IMG/VR virus record: IMGVR_UViG_3300006916_000041
Span: 62,001 to 126,000 of that record
Origin: a virus
Length of the DNA: 64,000 nt
Strand: one strand, 5' to 3'
The stretch's first letter is position 1; every line of letters starts with the position of its first letter. Under the pieces are notes generated by a model that was given only the letters and a program-made list of their open reading frames with translations, did not search any database and was not told the DNA's origin. Positions 40,102 through 47,764 of the stretch are shown in pieces. A program made the position numbers and the translations under genes.

Positions 40102-40859
40102 GTGTAGTCGGATGTGGCTTTGTAGGAGGCACAGTTGCTGAATACTTAGAAAGTCAATACATAAACGTTTGTAGAGTAGATCCAAAACTTTATCCTAACA
40201 CAACGTTAGATGATATCAAAGAAACTTGTGAAGGGTTTATACTTTGTTTACCTACACCCCAAGGCGAAAACGGTGTATGTGATGATAGTGCTATTGTACA
40301 AGTATTAGAACAATTAAACACAACTAAGCCTGTACTACTCAAAAGCACAGTAACTCCTGATTTACTTGCAAAATATCCTAACAATGTCACGTACAATCCA
40401 GAATTTTTGAGAGCAGCTCATGCTAAAGAAGATTTTGACAATCAAGAAATTTTTATATTAGGTAGCGACAACGAACAACACATACAGTTTTGGGAGGACT
40501 TGTTCAAAAGTCTAAATACACGAGTAGTGCAAACAAACCGTACTACAGCAAGTATGATAAAGTATGTTCACAATGCATGGTTAGCTACTAAGGTAGCATT
40601 TTTTCATGAAGTGTTTGCAAATGCACCCAAGGATATGAACTACAGTATGTTAACAAGTACACTAGCACAAATGCGTAACATCGGCCCAAGTCACATGATG
40701 GTACCCAACAGTAAACAAACACTTGGTTTTGATGGCTATTGTTTTCCCAAGGACACAAAAGCCTTGACAGAATTTATGGATCATACTATACTAGAACAAG
40801 TCATAACCACAAACAAGCGTCTAAATAAAAGGAATGTTAATGAAAGAACCAAGAGTTGA
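40092..40859 (+). CDS. UDP-glucose/GDP-mannose dehydrogenase family, short form
   Basis: 255 residues from ATG 40092. Rossmann MHIGVVGCGFVGGTVAEYL, CLPTPQ, LLKSTVTPDLL, NPEFLRAAHA, KYVHNAWLATKVAFFHE and GFDGYCFPKDTKAL with the catalytic Cys. Typical enzymes have about 400 residues; here the C-terminal UDP-binding domain is missing, a form seen in phages. Would oxidise a nucleotide sugar to a uronic acid, possibly donor for the glycosyltransferases in the window (inference). Confidence 0.85.
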   Translation: MHIGVVGCGFVGGTVAEYLESQYINVCRVDPKLYPNTTLDDIKETCEGFILCLPTPQGENGVCDDSAIVQVLEQLNTTKPVLLKSTVTPDLLAKYPNNVTYNPEFLRAAHAKEDFDNQEIFILGSDNEQHIQFWEDLFKSLNTRVVQTNRTTASMIKYVHNAWLATKVAFFHEVFANAPKDMNYSMLTSTLAQMRNIGPSHMMVPNSKQTLGFDGYCFPKDTKALTEFMDHTILEQVITTNKRLNKRNVNERTKS

Positions 40860-41010
40860 AAAATTAATTGAAGAGCTAAGATCAAGTGTTGAAAGAATCA
40901 ATCGCTTGGACAAGCTACTACAACAGTCTGGTGTAACATACAGTTTAAGTCGTAGCACACGTGACGAACCTTTTAAATTACAAGATGTAGTACAGAAAGT
41001 AGAGTATTAA
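40840..41010 (+). CDS. Small charged phage protein (56 aa)
   Basis: MKEPRVEKLIEELRSSVERI, then LDKLLQQSG and a polar C-terminus. AAAGGAATG site in front. Begins in the end of the dehydrogenase gene and its stop overlaps the queE ATG (TAATG), so it is translationally linked. Unknown function. Confidence 0.6.
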   Translation: MKEPRVEKLIEELRSSVERINRLDKLLQQSGVTYSLSRSTRDEPFKLQDVVQKVEY

Positions 41011-41903
41011 TGAAACTAAGATACAGTGAAGCATTTTACAGCGTACAAGGTGAAGGCAAATACGTAGGCGTACCCAGTGTATTCCTACGTACTTTTGGTT
41101 GTAACTTTCGCTGTATGAACTTTGGACTTCCCAAAGACAAAGATCGTTGGGAGCAACATCAAGAAGGCAATCGTTATAATCCAGAAGTAAAGGAATTAAT
41201 AGATAAAGGTGTACATTTAACAACTGTAAACTTTGAAGACTTGCCTATTATTCACACAGGTTGTGACACATATGCAAGTATCTATCCAGAGTTTAAGCAT
41301 TTTAATAAACAAGCTACTGTAGATGAAGTTGTAGATCATTTGATTAGTTTACTGCCAGAAGGTAAATGGACACAGGATAATGGTCAAGATATACATTTAA
41401 TTCTCACAGGCGGTGAACCTTTACTAGCATGGCAAAAATTATACGTCGAATTATTCGAGCATCCAAAGATGAAGGACTTGAAAAATGTCACATTTGAAAC
41501 AAACACTACACAACTATTACACGACGATCTGTTCGAGTATATCAATAATAATGACACAATTGAATGGACATTTAGTTGTAGCCCTAAACTTTCCGTCTCA
41601 GGAGAAACTTGGGAAACAGCTATCAAACCTGACGTCTTGCGGGATTACGCTCGTTGTGACAACAGTAATGTTTATCTCAAATTTGTTGTTGCTGATATGG
41701 ATGATGTTGATGAAGTTGGTAGAGCTGTTATGGAATATCGTAGTGCAGGTGTGGAGTGCCCTGTCTATCTTATGCCACTTGGCGGTCGTTCAGAAGGATA
41801 CGACCTTACGGTACAGGAGGTGGCGAAGTTATGTATGGAACAAGGCTGGAGATTTACCCCAAGACTCCACATCAGCTTATTCGGAAATGCCTGGGGAACT
41901 TGA
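41010..41903 (+). CDS. queE: 7-carboxy-7-deazaguanine synthase (radical SAM)
   Basis: 297 residues. FYSVQGEGKYVGVPSVFLR, then RTFGCNFRC (C31, C35), third cluster Cys likely C85 (HTGCDTYAS), LILTGGEPLLAWQ (SAM binding), VTFETNTTQ, and end LHISLFGNAWGT. It rearranges 6-carboxy-tetrahydropterin to 7-carboxy-7-deazaguanine. A ~50-residue insert separates the second and third cluster Cys, unlike the bacterial CxxxCxxC. Third enzyme of the phage preQ0 pathway. Confidence 0.9.
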   Translation: MKLRYSEAFYSVQGEGKYVGVPSVFLRTFGCNFRCMNFGLPKDKDRWEQHQEGNRYNPEVKELIDKGVHLTTVNFEDLPIIHTGCDTYASIYPEFKHFNKQATVDEVVDHLISLLPEGKWTQDNGQDIHLILTGGEPLLAWQKLYVELFEHPKMKDLKNVTFETNTTQLLHDDLFEYINNNDTIEWTFSCSPKLSVSGETWETAIKPDVLRDYARCDNSNVYLKFVVADMDDVDEVGRAVMEYRSAGVECPVYLMPLGGRSEGYDLTVQEVAKLCMEQGWRFTPRLHISLFGNAWGT

Positions 41904-41973
41904 TAAGATTGCCAAATACACCAAAGGCATACACACCGAAGAGCAATACGAAAAAATAAGGAAACAATTATAA
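41887..41973 (+). CDS. Possible 28-residue peptide after queE
   Basis: MPGELDKIAKYTKGIHTEEQ...: starts inside the queE 3' end in another frame and ends just before metK. No clear ribosome-binding site. Either a tiny coupled gene or the remnant of a longer protein. Confidence 0.25.
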   Translation: MPGELDKIAKYTKGIHTEEQYEKIRKQL

Positions 41974-41974
41974 C

Positions 41975-43063
41975 ATGAACAATTACATTTTTACTAGCGA
42001 AAGTGTTAGCGAAGGACACCCAGATAAAGTTGCAGACCAAATCTCAGACGCACTCGTTGATGCTGGTTTAGCAGCGGGAGATGAAACAACTCGTGTTGCT
42101 GTTGAAACACTTGTAACTACCAATCATGTAACATTGGCGGGCGAAGTAAAAAACTTCAATGTAAGCAAAGAAAAAATTAAAGAAATTGTACGCAACAAAG
42201 TTCGAGAGATTGGCTATGAGCAAGATGGTTTCCATTGGGATAATTTAAATATCTATAATGAAATTCATGCTCAAAGCGGTGACATTGCACTAGGTACAGA
42301 TGATTTTGGAGCAGGTGATCAAGGTATTATGTTTGGCTATGCTTGTAATGACAATGACGCATATATGCCAGCACCGATTTATTACTCGCACGAAATTCTA
42401 AAACGTTTGTGTGATATGCGCAAAGACGGTTATGAATACCTAGGACCAGACGCTAAATCACAAGTAAGTGTTGAATACGAAGGCGGGCGTGTAAAGCGTA
42501 TTGACCAAGTTGTTGTAAGTCAACAGCACCGCGAAGGGTTTGGAAATAGTGCTGTTATGCCAATTCGTGATGCTGTAAATGAAACATTAGGAGATTTGAT
42601 TGATAAAAATACTGTATGGCATATTAATCCTACAGGTAACTTTGTTATTGGCGGTCCAGATGGCGATGCTGGTGTCACTGGGCGCAAAATTATCGTTGAT
42701 ACTTATGGCGGTTTTGCCCCTCACGGTGGTGGTGCTTTTAGTGGAAAAGATCCTACAAAAGTAGATCGCAGTGCAGCATACATGGCACGTTGGCTTGCCA
42801 AAAATGTAGTAGCAGACGACATGGCAGATTGGTGTCAAATACAACTTAGCTATGCTATAGGTGTTAAAGAGCCGACGAGTATCTATGTTGATTCAAATGG
42901 ACATAATCGTTCAATTCAAAAGTTTATTGAGAACAATATTGACTTAACACCAAAAGGTATTATTGATAGATTTGACTTATTTAACTTTACACAGTATAGT
43001 AGTAACTGTACATATGGACACTTTGGAAACAAAGATGTTCCTTGGGAACGTATAGGTTGGTAA
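41975..43063 (+). CDS. metK: S-adenosylmethionine synthetase
   Basis: 362 residues. ESVSEGHPDKVADQISDAL, GEVKN, HAQSGDIALG, DQGIMFGYA (catalytic loop), KSQVSVEY, NPTGNFVIGGPDGDAGVTGR (given as 20) and GGGAFSGKDPTKVDRSAAY are the family signatures. Makes SAM from methionine and ATP; needed by QueE and the radical SAM proteins encoded nearby, which explains why a phage carries it (inference). GGAAAC site; separate from queE by 71 bases. Confidence 0.96.
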   Translation: MNNYIFTSESVSEGHPDKVADQISDALVDAGLAAGDETTRVAVETLVTTNHVTLAGEVKNFNVSKEKIKEIVRNKVREIGYEQDGFHWDNLNIYNEIHAQSGDIALGTDDFGAGDQGIMFGYACNDNDAYMPAPIYYSHEILKRLCDMRKDGYEYLGPDAKSQVSVEYEGGRVKRIDQVVVSQQHREGFGNSAVMPIRDAVNETLGDLIDKNTVWHINPTGNFVIGGPDGDAGVTGRKIIVDTYGGFAPHGGGAFSGKDPTKVDRSAAYMARWLAKNVVADDMADWCQIQLSYAIGVKEPTSIYVDSNGHNRSIQKFIENNIDLTPKGIIDRFDLFNFTQYSSNCTYGHFGNKDVPWERIGW

Positions 43064-43066
43064 ATA
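43059..43066 (+). promoter_or_regulatory. Possible late promoter box GGTAAATA
   Basis: GGTAAATA overlaps the metK stop, 15 bases before ATG 43082. Weaker match to the consensus. Confidence 0.3.
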
Positions 43067-43081
43067 ATAGTAGAGAACAGT

Positions 43082-43363
43082 ATGTTAGACAAACTCAAAA
43101 ATATTTTTAATAAAAGTAAAGATATAGAAACCAAAGAACAAGCCGTCGGACCTTGGGTTAAAGTGGTTGAAGTACACTTTGATAAAGAAAATCCACAACG
43201 TGGTTATTTTGAACTGGACTGGAATGAAGACTTTGTTGGTTTATTAGGCGAAGCAGGTTATGCAGGGCCTACTCCAGAAGCTGTTGTTGATCTATGGTTC
43301 AATGATCTCTGCCGTAGCATTGTGTTAGAACAAGAGTTAGCAGGCAATGATGTTCAACAATAA
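43082..43363 (+). CDS. Small phage protein, unknown
   Basis: 93 residues with a basic start (MLDKLKNIFNKSKDIETK) and a conserved-looking middle (RGYFELDWNEDFVGLLGEAGY, positions ~40-60). Unknown. Overlaps the next gene by 17 bases. Confidence 0.6.
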   Translation: MLDKLKNIFNKSKDIETKEQAVGPWVKVVEVHFDKENPQRGYFELDWNEDFVGLLGEAGYAGPTPEAVVDLWFNDLCRSIVLEQELAGNDVQQ

Positions 43364-43835
43364 ACAAGTTGAAGAACTAATAAATTTACTAACAACATTA
43401 AATGAAAAAACTAAAATTTATTTTGGATGTGACAGTGTCAGAGTTATCAAAAATAACATCTGGTATGCACGTTTTGCCACAGTGGTAATAGTACACAAAA
43501 ACGGTAATAATGGTTGCCGTTTGTTTAGTCACGAAAGCACAGAAATAGATTATGATGTTAGACAAAACAGACCTAAAATGAGATTGATGCACGAAGCAAT
43601 GAAAGTTTGCGATGCATACCTACAACTTGCACCTTTAATAGACGAGTTTGATTGTGAAATACATTTGGATATTAATAGCGATCCTGGTGCAGGAAGTTAT
43701 TGTGCTGCTAAAGAAGCTGCTGGTTATGTGTTGGGTATGACTGGTGTTGAGCCTAAACTAAAACCGCACGGATTTGCTGCTAGCTATGGCGCAGACGGTG
43801 TAGCACACGGACGCAGTCAGAAAATACAAGTATAA
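43347..43835 (+). CDS. YkuK/DUF458-type RNase H-like protein
   Basis: 162 residues. IYFGCDSVRV (first Asp), ARFATVVIVHK, GCRLFSHESTEIDYD, RLMHEAMK, EIHLDINSDPGAGSY (second Asp cluster), GYVLGMTG and FAASYGADGVAH match DUF458, a predicted RNase H-fold nuclease family. Substrate unknown; may join in DNA replication or RNA turnover. Confidence 0.8.
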   Translation: MMFNNKQVEELINLLTTLNEKTKIYFGCDSVRVIKNNIWYARFATVVIVHKNGNNGCRLFSHESTEIDYDVRQNRPKMRLMHEAMKVCDAYLQLAPLIDEFDCEIHLDINSDPGAGSYCAAKEAAGYVLGMTGVEPKLKPHGFAASYGADGVAHGRSQKIQV

Positions 43836-43838
43836 TGA

Positions 43839-44054
43839 ATGAGCGAATTTACAAGATCATATCAAGCAATCAAAGGTACATTGTTCCGTACCGCAGTGTA
43901 TACAATAGGACACTTTCTTATTGCTGCAATGTGTGTAATGTATTTTACAGGCGCACCTTTTTACATTGCTATTACTGATGCTATAGTAGAACCATTGCTT
44001 AATGCAGTATGGTTTTTTGTATTGGACAGAGTATGGATATCAAAAAATACATAA
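43839..44054 (+). CDS. DUF2061-like membrane protein
   Basis: 71 residues: SYQAIKGTLFRTAVYTIGHF, ITDAIVEPLLNAVWFFVLDRVW: two membrane segments with the K-x-x-x-x-R start and the D/E-R-x-W end of DUF2061. Function of family unknown. Confidence 0.65.
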   Translation: MSEFTRSYQAIKGTLFRTAVYTIGHFLIAAMCVMYFTGAPFYIAITDAIVEPLLNAVWFFVLDRVWISKNT

Positions 44055-44158
44055 TGGATACAAAATTATTTTGGCATATATATTTTTGGTGGAGAATACG
44101 CCAAGCACGTAAACAAAGATTAGAACGTGCTAAACAAGGAAAGTCGCCGTTACTATGA
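44054..44158 (+). CDS. Small basic membrane-active peptide (34 aa)
   Basis: MDTKLFWHIYFWWRIRQARK...: aromatic start and Arg/Lys-rich end. Starts at the last base of the preceding stop and ends overlapping the next ATG (ATGA); coupling on both sides supports it as a gene. Confidence 0.5.
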   Translation: MDTKLFWHIYFWWRIRQARKQRLERAKQGKSPLL

Positions 44159-44382
44159 ATGATGAACCTAAATTAATATTACTCACAGACATTATTGAAC
44201 AAAAAGTACGCAAAGAAAAAGAACTGGAATTCTATCAAGCTGAACTAGCCAAACTACAAGAAAAAATGTATTGGCTCAAACGTGATATCGATGTCAACAA
44301 TATAATCATTGACATGATCAAAAGTGAAAAAGTGTTGGACATCAAAGACAACATGGAAAAACGATTGATAGATGACAAGTAA
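44155..44382 (+). CDS. Small coiled-coil phage protein
   Basis: 75 residues, almost wholly helical: EQKVRKEKELEFYQAELAKL with heptad spacing, then DIDVNNIIIDMIKSEK. Unknown role. Followed by the terminator/promoter element at 44390-44448. Confidence 0.6.
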   Translation: MNDEPKLILLTDIIEQKVRKEKELEFYQAELAKLQEKMYWLKRDIDVNNIIIDMIKSEKVLDIKDNMEKRLIDDK

Positions 44383-44389
44383 AAAAAAC

Positions 44390-44418
44390 TTGACACTCGC
44401 TGGGTTATATCGTATTAT
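44390..44418 (+). promoter_or_regulatory. Host sigma-70-type promoter within a terminator loop
   Basis: TTGACA (44390-44395), 17-bp spacer, TATTAT (44413-44418). The -10 lies in the loop of the inverted repeat 44395-44406/44430-44441. Confidence 0.75.
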
Positions 44419-44448
44419 ATGATAGTAACAACCTAGCGAGTTTTTTTT
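44395..44448 (+). terminator. Intrinsic terminator enclosing a promoter
   Basis: 12-bp arms ACTCGCTGGGTT and AACCTAGCGAGT (one G-T pair, 23-base loop) followed by eight T, ending directly at the ATG of the exonuclease gene. Read-through RNA would fold and stop; RNA from the inner promoter lacks the left arm and escapes. Confidence 0.65.
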
Positions 44449-45429
44449 ATGACATATATTCTTGTAGATACAGCAAACATGTTTTTTCGTGCTAGACACG
44501 TAGTACGAGGCGATAGTATTGAAACTAAAATTGGCATGGCATATCATATTATGTTTGCTAGTATTCTCAAAGCATACAGAGACTTTAAAGGCAGTCATGT
44601 TGTATTCTGTTTAGAAGGACGCAGTTGGCGCAAAGATTTTTATGAGCCTTATAAAAAGAATAGACAAGCTGCACGTGATGCACTAACACCTAAGGAACAA
44701 GAAGAAGATCGTGCATATTGGGAAGCGTTTGATGAACTAAAAGAGTTTATGGACAAGAAGACCAACTGTACTGTACTGCAAGATCCACAATGTGAAGCAG
44801 ATGACTTTATTGCACGTTGGATACAAAATCACCCCGATGATGAACATGTAATTGTCAGCAGTGACAGTGACTTTTATCAACTGTTAACTGATAAAGTGTC
44901 GCAATACAACGGCATTACCAATCAGCACATTCGCTTGGATGGTGTTTACAACGATAAAGGCAAACCTGTCATGGATAATAAGACAGGAGAACAAAAACAA
45001 ATTGGCGATCCTAATTGGTTGCTGTTTGAAAAGTGTATCAGGGGTGACACTAGCGACAACGTGTTTAGTGCTTATCCTGGCGCACGTAAAAAGGGAACTA
45101 AGAATAAAATTGGCATGCTTGAAGCCTTTGAAGACAAAGATTCAAAAGGCTTTAACTGGAACAATTTTATGCTACAAAGATGGACTGATCACAACGGCGA
45201 AGAACATAGAGTGCTTGACGACTATCAGCGCAATCGCACACTTATTGATCTCACACAACAACCCGATGAGATTAAAACTGTGTTAGATGAAGCTATTACT
45301 AAACAGGTACAGAAGATTCCTGCTAGTATGGTAGGTGTACACTTTATGCGTTTTTGTGGTAAATGGGACTTGCAACGTATTAGCCAAAGTGCAGAAGCAC
45401 ACAGTGATTACTTGAACAGTGCTTACTAA
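44449..45429 (+). CDS. 5'-3' exonuclease / RNase H, T4 Rnh-like (FEN family)
   Basis: 326 residues. YILVDTANMFFRARH (first Asp), VVFCLEGRSWRKDFYEPYKKNR region (cut: LEGRSWRKDFY), QCEADDFIARW and VSSDSDFYQLL provide the acidic metal cluster of FEN-type nucleases; the helix-hairpin-helix-like part is replaced by IRGDTSDNVFS. T4 Rnh removes RNA primers. Own host-type promoter, no good Shine-Dalgarno sequence. Confidence 0.88.
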   Translation: MTYILVDTANMFFRARHVVRGDSIETKIGMAYHIMFASILKAYRDFKGSHVVFCLEGRSWRKDFYEPYKKNRQAARDALTPKEQEEDRAYWEAFDELKEFMDKKTNCTVLQDPQCEADDFIARWIQNHPDDEHVIVSSDSDFYQLLTDKVSQYNGITNQHIRLDGVYNDKGKPVMDNKTGEQKQIGDPNWLLFEKCIRGDTSDNVFSAYPGARKKGTKNKIGMLEAFEDKDSKGFNWNNFMLQRWTDHNGEEHRVLDDYQRNRTLIDLTQQPDEIKTVLDEAITKQVQKIPASMVGVHFMRFCGKWDLQRISQSAEAHSDYLNSAY

Positions 45430-45430
45430 A

Positions 45431-45943
45431 ATGGGTAAATACTTACAAGCAAAAGAAGTTGTAGAAAACAGTTTCTGGATAGTCGAACGCAAAGGTGCTA
45501 AAGTTGGCACACTCCGTCGCAAAGCAGATGGCTATGTTTTTTATGAGAACACTGCTGGCACAGAAACTGTGTTGGATAGCCTAGACGGATTTAAAATAGA
45601 GAAACAAAAACAGAAAAGCTCTGTTAATGTTTCTATCTTTGGGTTTCCAACGAACATTGATACTGTGTACAACGAACAGCTACAAGATAATGTGGCGGTA
45701 TACACTAAAACCGCCAATAGTCAACAATATTTTGTGGCTGGTTATTGGGGAATACTTTTTCCTATGGGCTGGCGACCGAGCTTTTGTCCTAGGTTAAAGA
45801 CACTAAAAGAGTATACACATTTGGGACCGTTTACAAACGAAGCTGATATGTATCTTGCCATAAAACGAAAGGGGCAAGAAGATGAAAAAAATATTAAGTT
45901 TGTTACTGTTCGTTCCGATGATAGCATGGGCACAGGACAATAA
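45431..45943 (+). CDS. Phage protein of unknown function
   Basis: 170 residues from ATG 45431. N-terminal beta-rich part (NSFWIVERKGAKVGTLRRK, GYVFYENTAG), then FGFPTN, VAGYWGILFPMGWRPSFC (aromatic) and LGPFTNEADM. Familiar as a hypothetical protein of marine T4-like phages; no motif for function. Ends overlapping the signal-peptide gene. Confidence 0.6.
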   Translation: MGKYLQAKEVVENSFWIVERKGAKVGTLRRKADGYVFYENTAGTETVLDSLDGFKIEKQKQKSSVNVSIFGFPTNIDTVYNEQLQDNVAVYTKTANSQQYFVAGYWGILFPMGWRPSFCPRLKTLKEYTHLGPFTNEADMYLAIKRKGQEDEKNIKFVTVRSDDSMGTGQ

Positions 45944-46250
45944 TCAACAACAAATGCCGGGATCGCTAGGGCTGACTACTGTAGCACCATGTGATCCAGT
46001 TCCAAAAATGTTTGGAGTTATTGAAAAATACAGAGAAGGATTGCTGTTCAGCGGAACAGGCATGACATTCTTGCCAAACCGTCGACCTGTAACAGGTGGA
46101 TTGTTTATTTTTGTTAATCAAGACAAAGGCACATTCAGTGTTGTGCAAGTTTTCAACGATGGCGTAGCTTGTATGCTAGCCAATGGTAGAGACTTTGAAC
46201 CATATGGCGGTGTGCAACCTTGGGAAAAGAAACAAGGAGAAGACGGATGA
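45882..46250 (+). CDS. Small exported protein with signal peptide
   Basis: 122 residues. Signal peptide MKKILSLLLFVPMIAWAQ with AxA-type cleavage (AWAQ), mature region with two Cys (VAPCDPVPKMFG, GVACMLANGRDF) and GGLFIFVNQDKGTFSVVQ. Probably periplasmic. First gene of a run of four small exported proteins. Confidence 0.7.
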   Translation: MKKILSLLLFVPMIAWAQDNNQQQMPGSLGLTTVAPCDPVPKMFGVIEKYREGLLFSGTGMTFLPNRRPVTGGLFIFVNQDKGTFSVVQVFNDGVACMLANGRDFEPYGGVQPWEKKQGEDG

Positions 46251-46546
46251 ATTGGGCAATAGTTTTTTATGCACTAATAGCACCATTGGACGGTGGTGAG
46301 GCTAGCGAACACATTAGTTGGGGACTTACTTTTGGTCATCACGAACAGTGTATTACATTTTTTGAAAGAAACAAAAGTAACTTGCTTGAAGGTTTAGCAA
46401 CATACGCCAGTCAACAATTTGATCAACCAATAAAGTTACAAGAAATTGGATGCGCTCATGCTAGAGCAGATTTCAGTGTTCCAGCTGAGGACAGAACTCC
46501 TGAACTAACACTAAAAATGCCAGTCTGGAACGGAACAGAAACATGA
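46247..46546 (+). CDS. Small exported Cys protein
   Basis: 99 residues from ATG 46247 (overlaps previous stop). Hydrophobic start MNWAIVFYALIAPLDGG, Cys in HHEQCITFFE and a second in EIGCAHARADF. Same design as 37548, 46543 and 46782: short weak signal/anchor, one central Cys, one late Cys, suggesting a disulfide in the periplasm. Confidence 0.6.
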   Translation: MNWAIVFYALIAPLDGGEASEHISWGLTFGHHEQCITFFERNKSNLLEGLATYASQQFDQPIKLQEIGCAHARADFSVPAEDRTPELTLKMPVWNGTET

Positions 46547-46785
46547 ATTGGTTAATAGTGGTAGTGTTTGCTACAATGACAGGTGATGTATACATATTCA
46601 CTGATCCTAAATTTGATACACGTGAAGAATGTGTGGCATCTATTAAAGATCCAAACATGGTACCTGTGTACTCAAAAAAACTAGTAGAAGAGTATGGGCG
46701 TTTGTTGCCAATTATAGGATTAAATTGTTTGCAAGAAGATGAAATCAAAAAAATAATAAAAGGTGTGAAAGAATCCAAAGCATGA
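46543..46785 (+). CDS. Small exported Cys protein
   Basis: 80 residues: MNWLIVVVFATMTGDVYIF, DTREECVASIKDPN, LNCLQEDEIKK. Likely paralogue of its neighbours. ATG overlaps previous stop; stop overlaps the next ATG. Confidence 0.6.
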   Translation: MNWLIVVVFATMTGDVYIFTDPKFDTREECVASIKDPNMVPVYSKKLVEEYGRLLPIIGLNCLQEDEIKKIIKGVKESKA

Positions 46786-46985
46786 AGTGGATGTTAATTT
46801 ATATCTTAATTAGCAATGGTGAACCAATGGCAATAAATGCATATGGTCCTCGACACACATTCGATGACATGTATGATTGTTTTCATGCTAGAGAAAGTCT
46901 AAGCGAAAAGATAGGAACCGGGCAAGGGTATTTTGGAAATAACCAACAAGCTGTTTGTGTTCCAGTAGAATCTACCAACACTTAA
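46782..46985 (+). CDS. Small exported Cys protein
   Basis: 67 residues: MKWMLIYILISNGEPMAINA, FDDMYDCFHARESL, AVCVPVEST. Ends the four-gene run; same two-Cys layout as its neighbours. Confidence 0.6.
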   Translation: MKWMLIYILISNGEPMAINAYGPRHTFDDMYDCFHARESLSEKIGTGQGYFGNNQQAVCVPVESTNT

Positions 46986-47008
46986 ACTCATAATTCTATA
47001 CCGTTTTA

Positions 47009-47016
47009 ACTAAATA
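47009..47016 (+). promoter_or_regulatory. Late promoter-like box ACTAAATA
   Basis: ACTAAATA, 22 bases before ATG 47039, within the only gap after the small exported genes. Confidence 0.45.
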
Positions 47017-47038
47017 CATTAAAGCAGTAGAGAATGAA

Positions 47039-47350
47039 ATGGCAAGACCAAAACCAAAAATACTAATGGAGTTTACAGATCCAAAAAGTTATCGCAGTGA
47101 ACAAATACTAGCAGCAGATGCAATCTATGCAGTGTTTCATGATAACAAGCCGATTAACCTAAGAAGCTTAAATAGTCTTGTAAACTTTCCAGGACCAAAA
47201 TATAAAAAGGTAAGTTTTAGCAACAGCGGGCATGCGTTTAATCTAGCAACTAGATTAAATAAATTGTTCAAAACAGACAAATTTACAGTGGTAAAACTGT
47301 TACAAGGCGAAACAATAGTTGAAGACGATGGTGAACAAGGAATGGTATAA
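47039..47350 (+). CDS. Small basic phage protein
   Basis: 103 residues, basic (MARPKPKILMEFTDPKSYR; PGPKYKKVSFSNSGHAF). Unknown; end overlaps the next gene in another frame. Confidence 0.6.
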   Translation: MARPKPKILMEFTDPKSYRSEQILAADAIYAVFHDNKPINLRSLNSLVNFPGPKYKKVSFSNSGHAFNLATRLNKLFKTDKFTVVKLLQGETIVEDDGEQGMV

Positions 47351-47675
47351 TCAAATATTGGCTCATGCACAACGTACCAAACCTGAAACCAAAATACAAG
47401 ACCTTTTTAAAAATTACAGAAATAATCACGGGCTCAGCTTGACCAAGCTGGGCCTTCATGTAATATCCAGCATGGATATAGAACGTGAAGATTTTAATTT
47501 ACCCAACATAAAAATCACTCCTAGAGTAAGACTACTGCTGGACAGATACATGCAGTATCCCTATTACTTTGAAAAAAAGTGGTTGGTGTTGTTTAGCACA
47601 GAAGATCGCATATTCTACAAGATGTACGGCAAAGACTGGGATAGTTTTGTAGAACACATGGAAGAAAATCTTTAA
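47328..47675 (+). CDS. Small basic phage protein, winged-helix-like size
   Basis: 115 residues from ATG 47328. Helical N-terminus (MVNKEWYNQILAHAQR), HGLSLTKLGLHVISSMD, then YFEKKWLVLFSTEDRIFYK. LTKLG-type helix and basic surface would suit DNA binding, but not proven. A strong hairpin (47431-47454, about 10 bp) lies inside the coding sequence. Confidence 0.6.
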   Translation: MVNKEWYNQILAHAQRTKPETKIQDLFKNYRNNHGLSLTKLGLHVISSMDIEREDFNLPNIKITPRVRLLLDRYMQYPYYFEKKWLVLFSTEDRIFYKMYGKDWDSFVEHMEENL

Positions 47676-47702
47676 AAAAGACAAAAAACTTGCAAAAAAA
47701 GG

Positions 47703-47731
47703 TTGACAAGTAAGACATCTTGCTGTATATT
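47703..47731 (+). promoter_or_regulatory. Host sigma-70-type promoter
   Basis: TTGACA (47703-47708), 17-bp spacer, TATATT (47726-47731), preceded by AAAAAAAGG. First of three similar AAAGGTTGACA promoters in this region. Confidence 0.8.
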
Positions 47732-47764
47732 ATAAGTGTAAGTTAAGAAAAAACGGAGAAACAC

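Noticed and set aside
41485-41959. Overlapping plus-strand frame within queE
   Set aside because: Runs in another frame over conserved QueE motifs. Only its last 28 codons extend beyond queE and were listed separately at low confidence.
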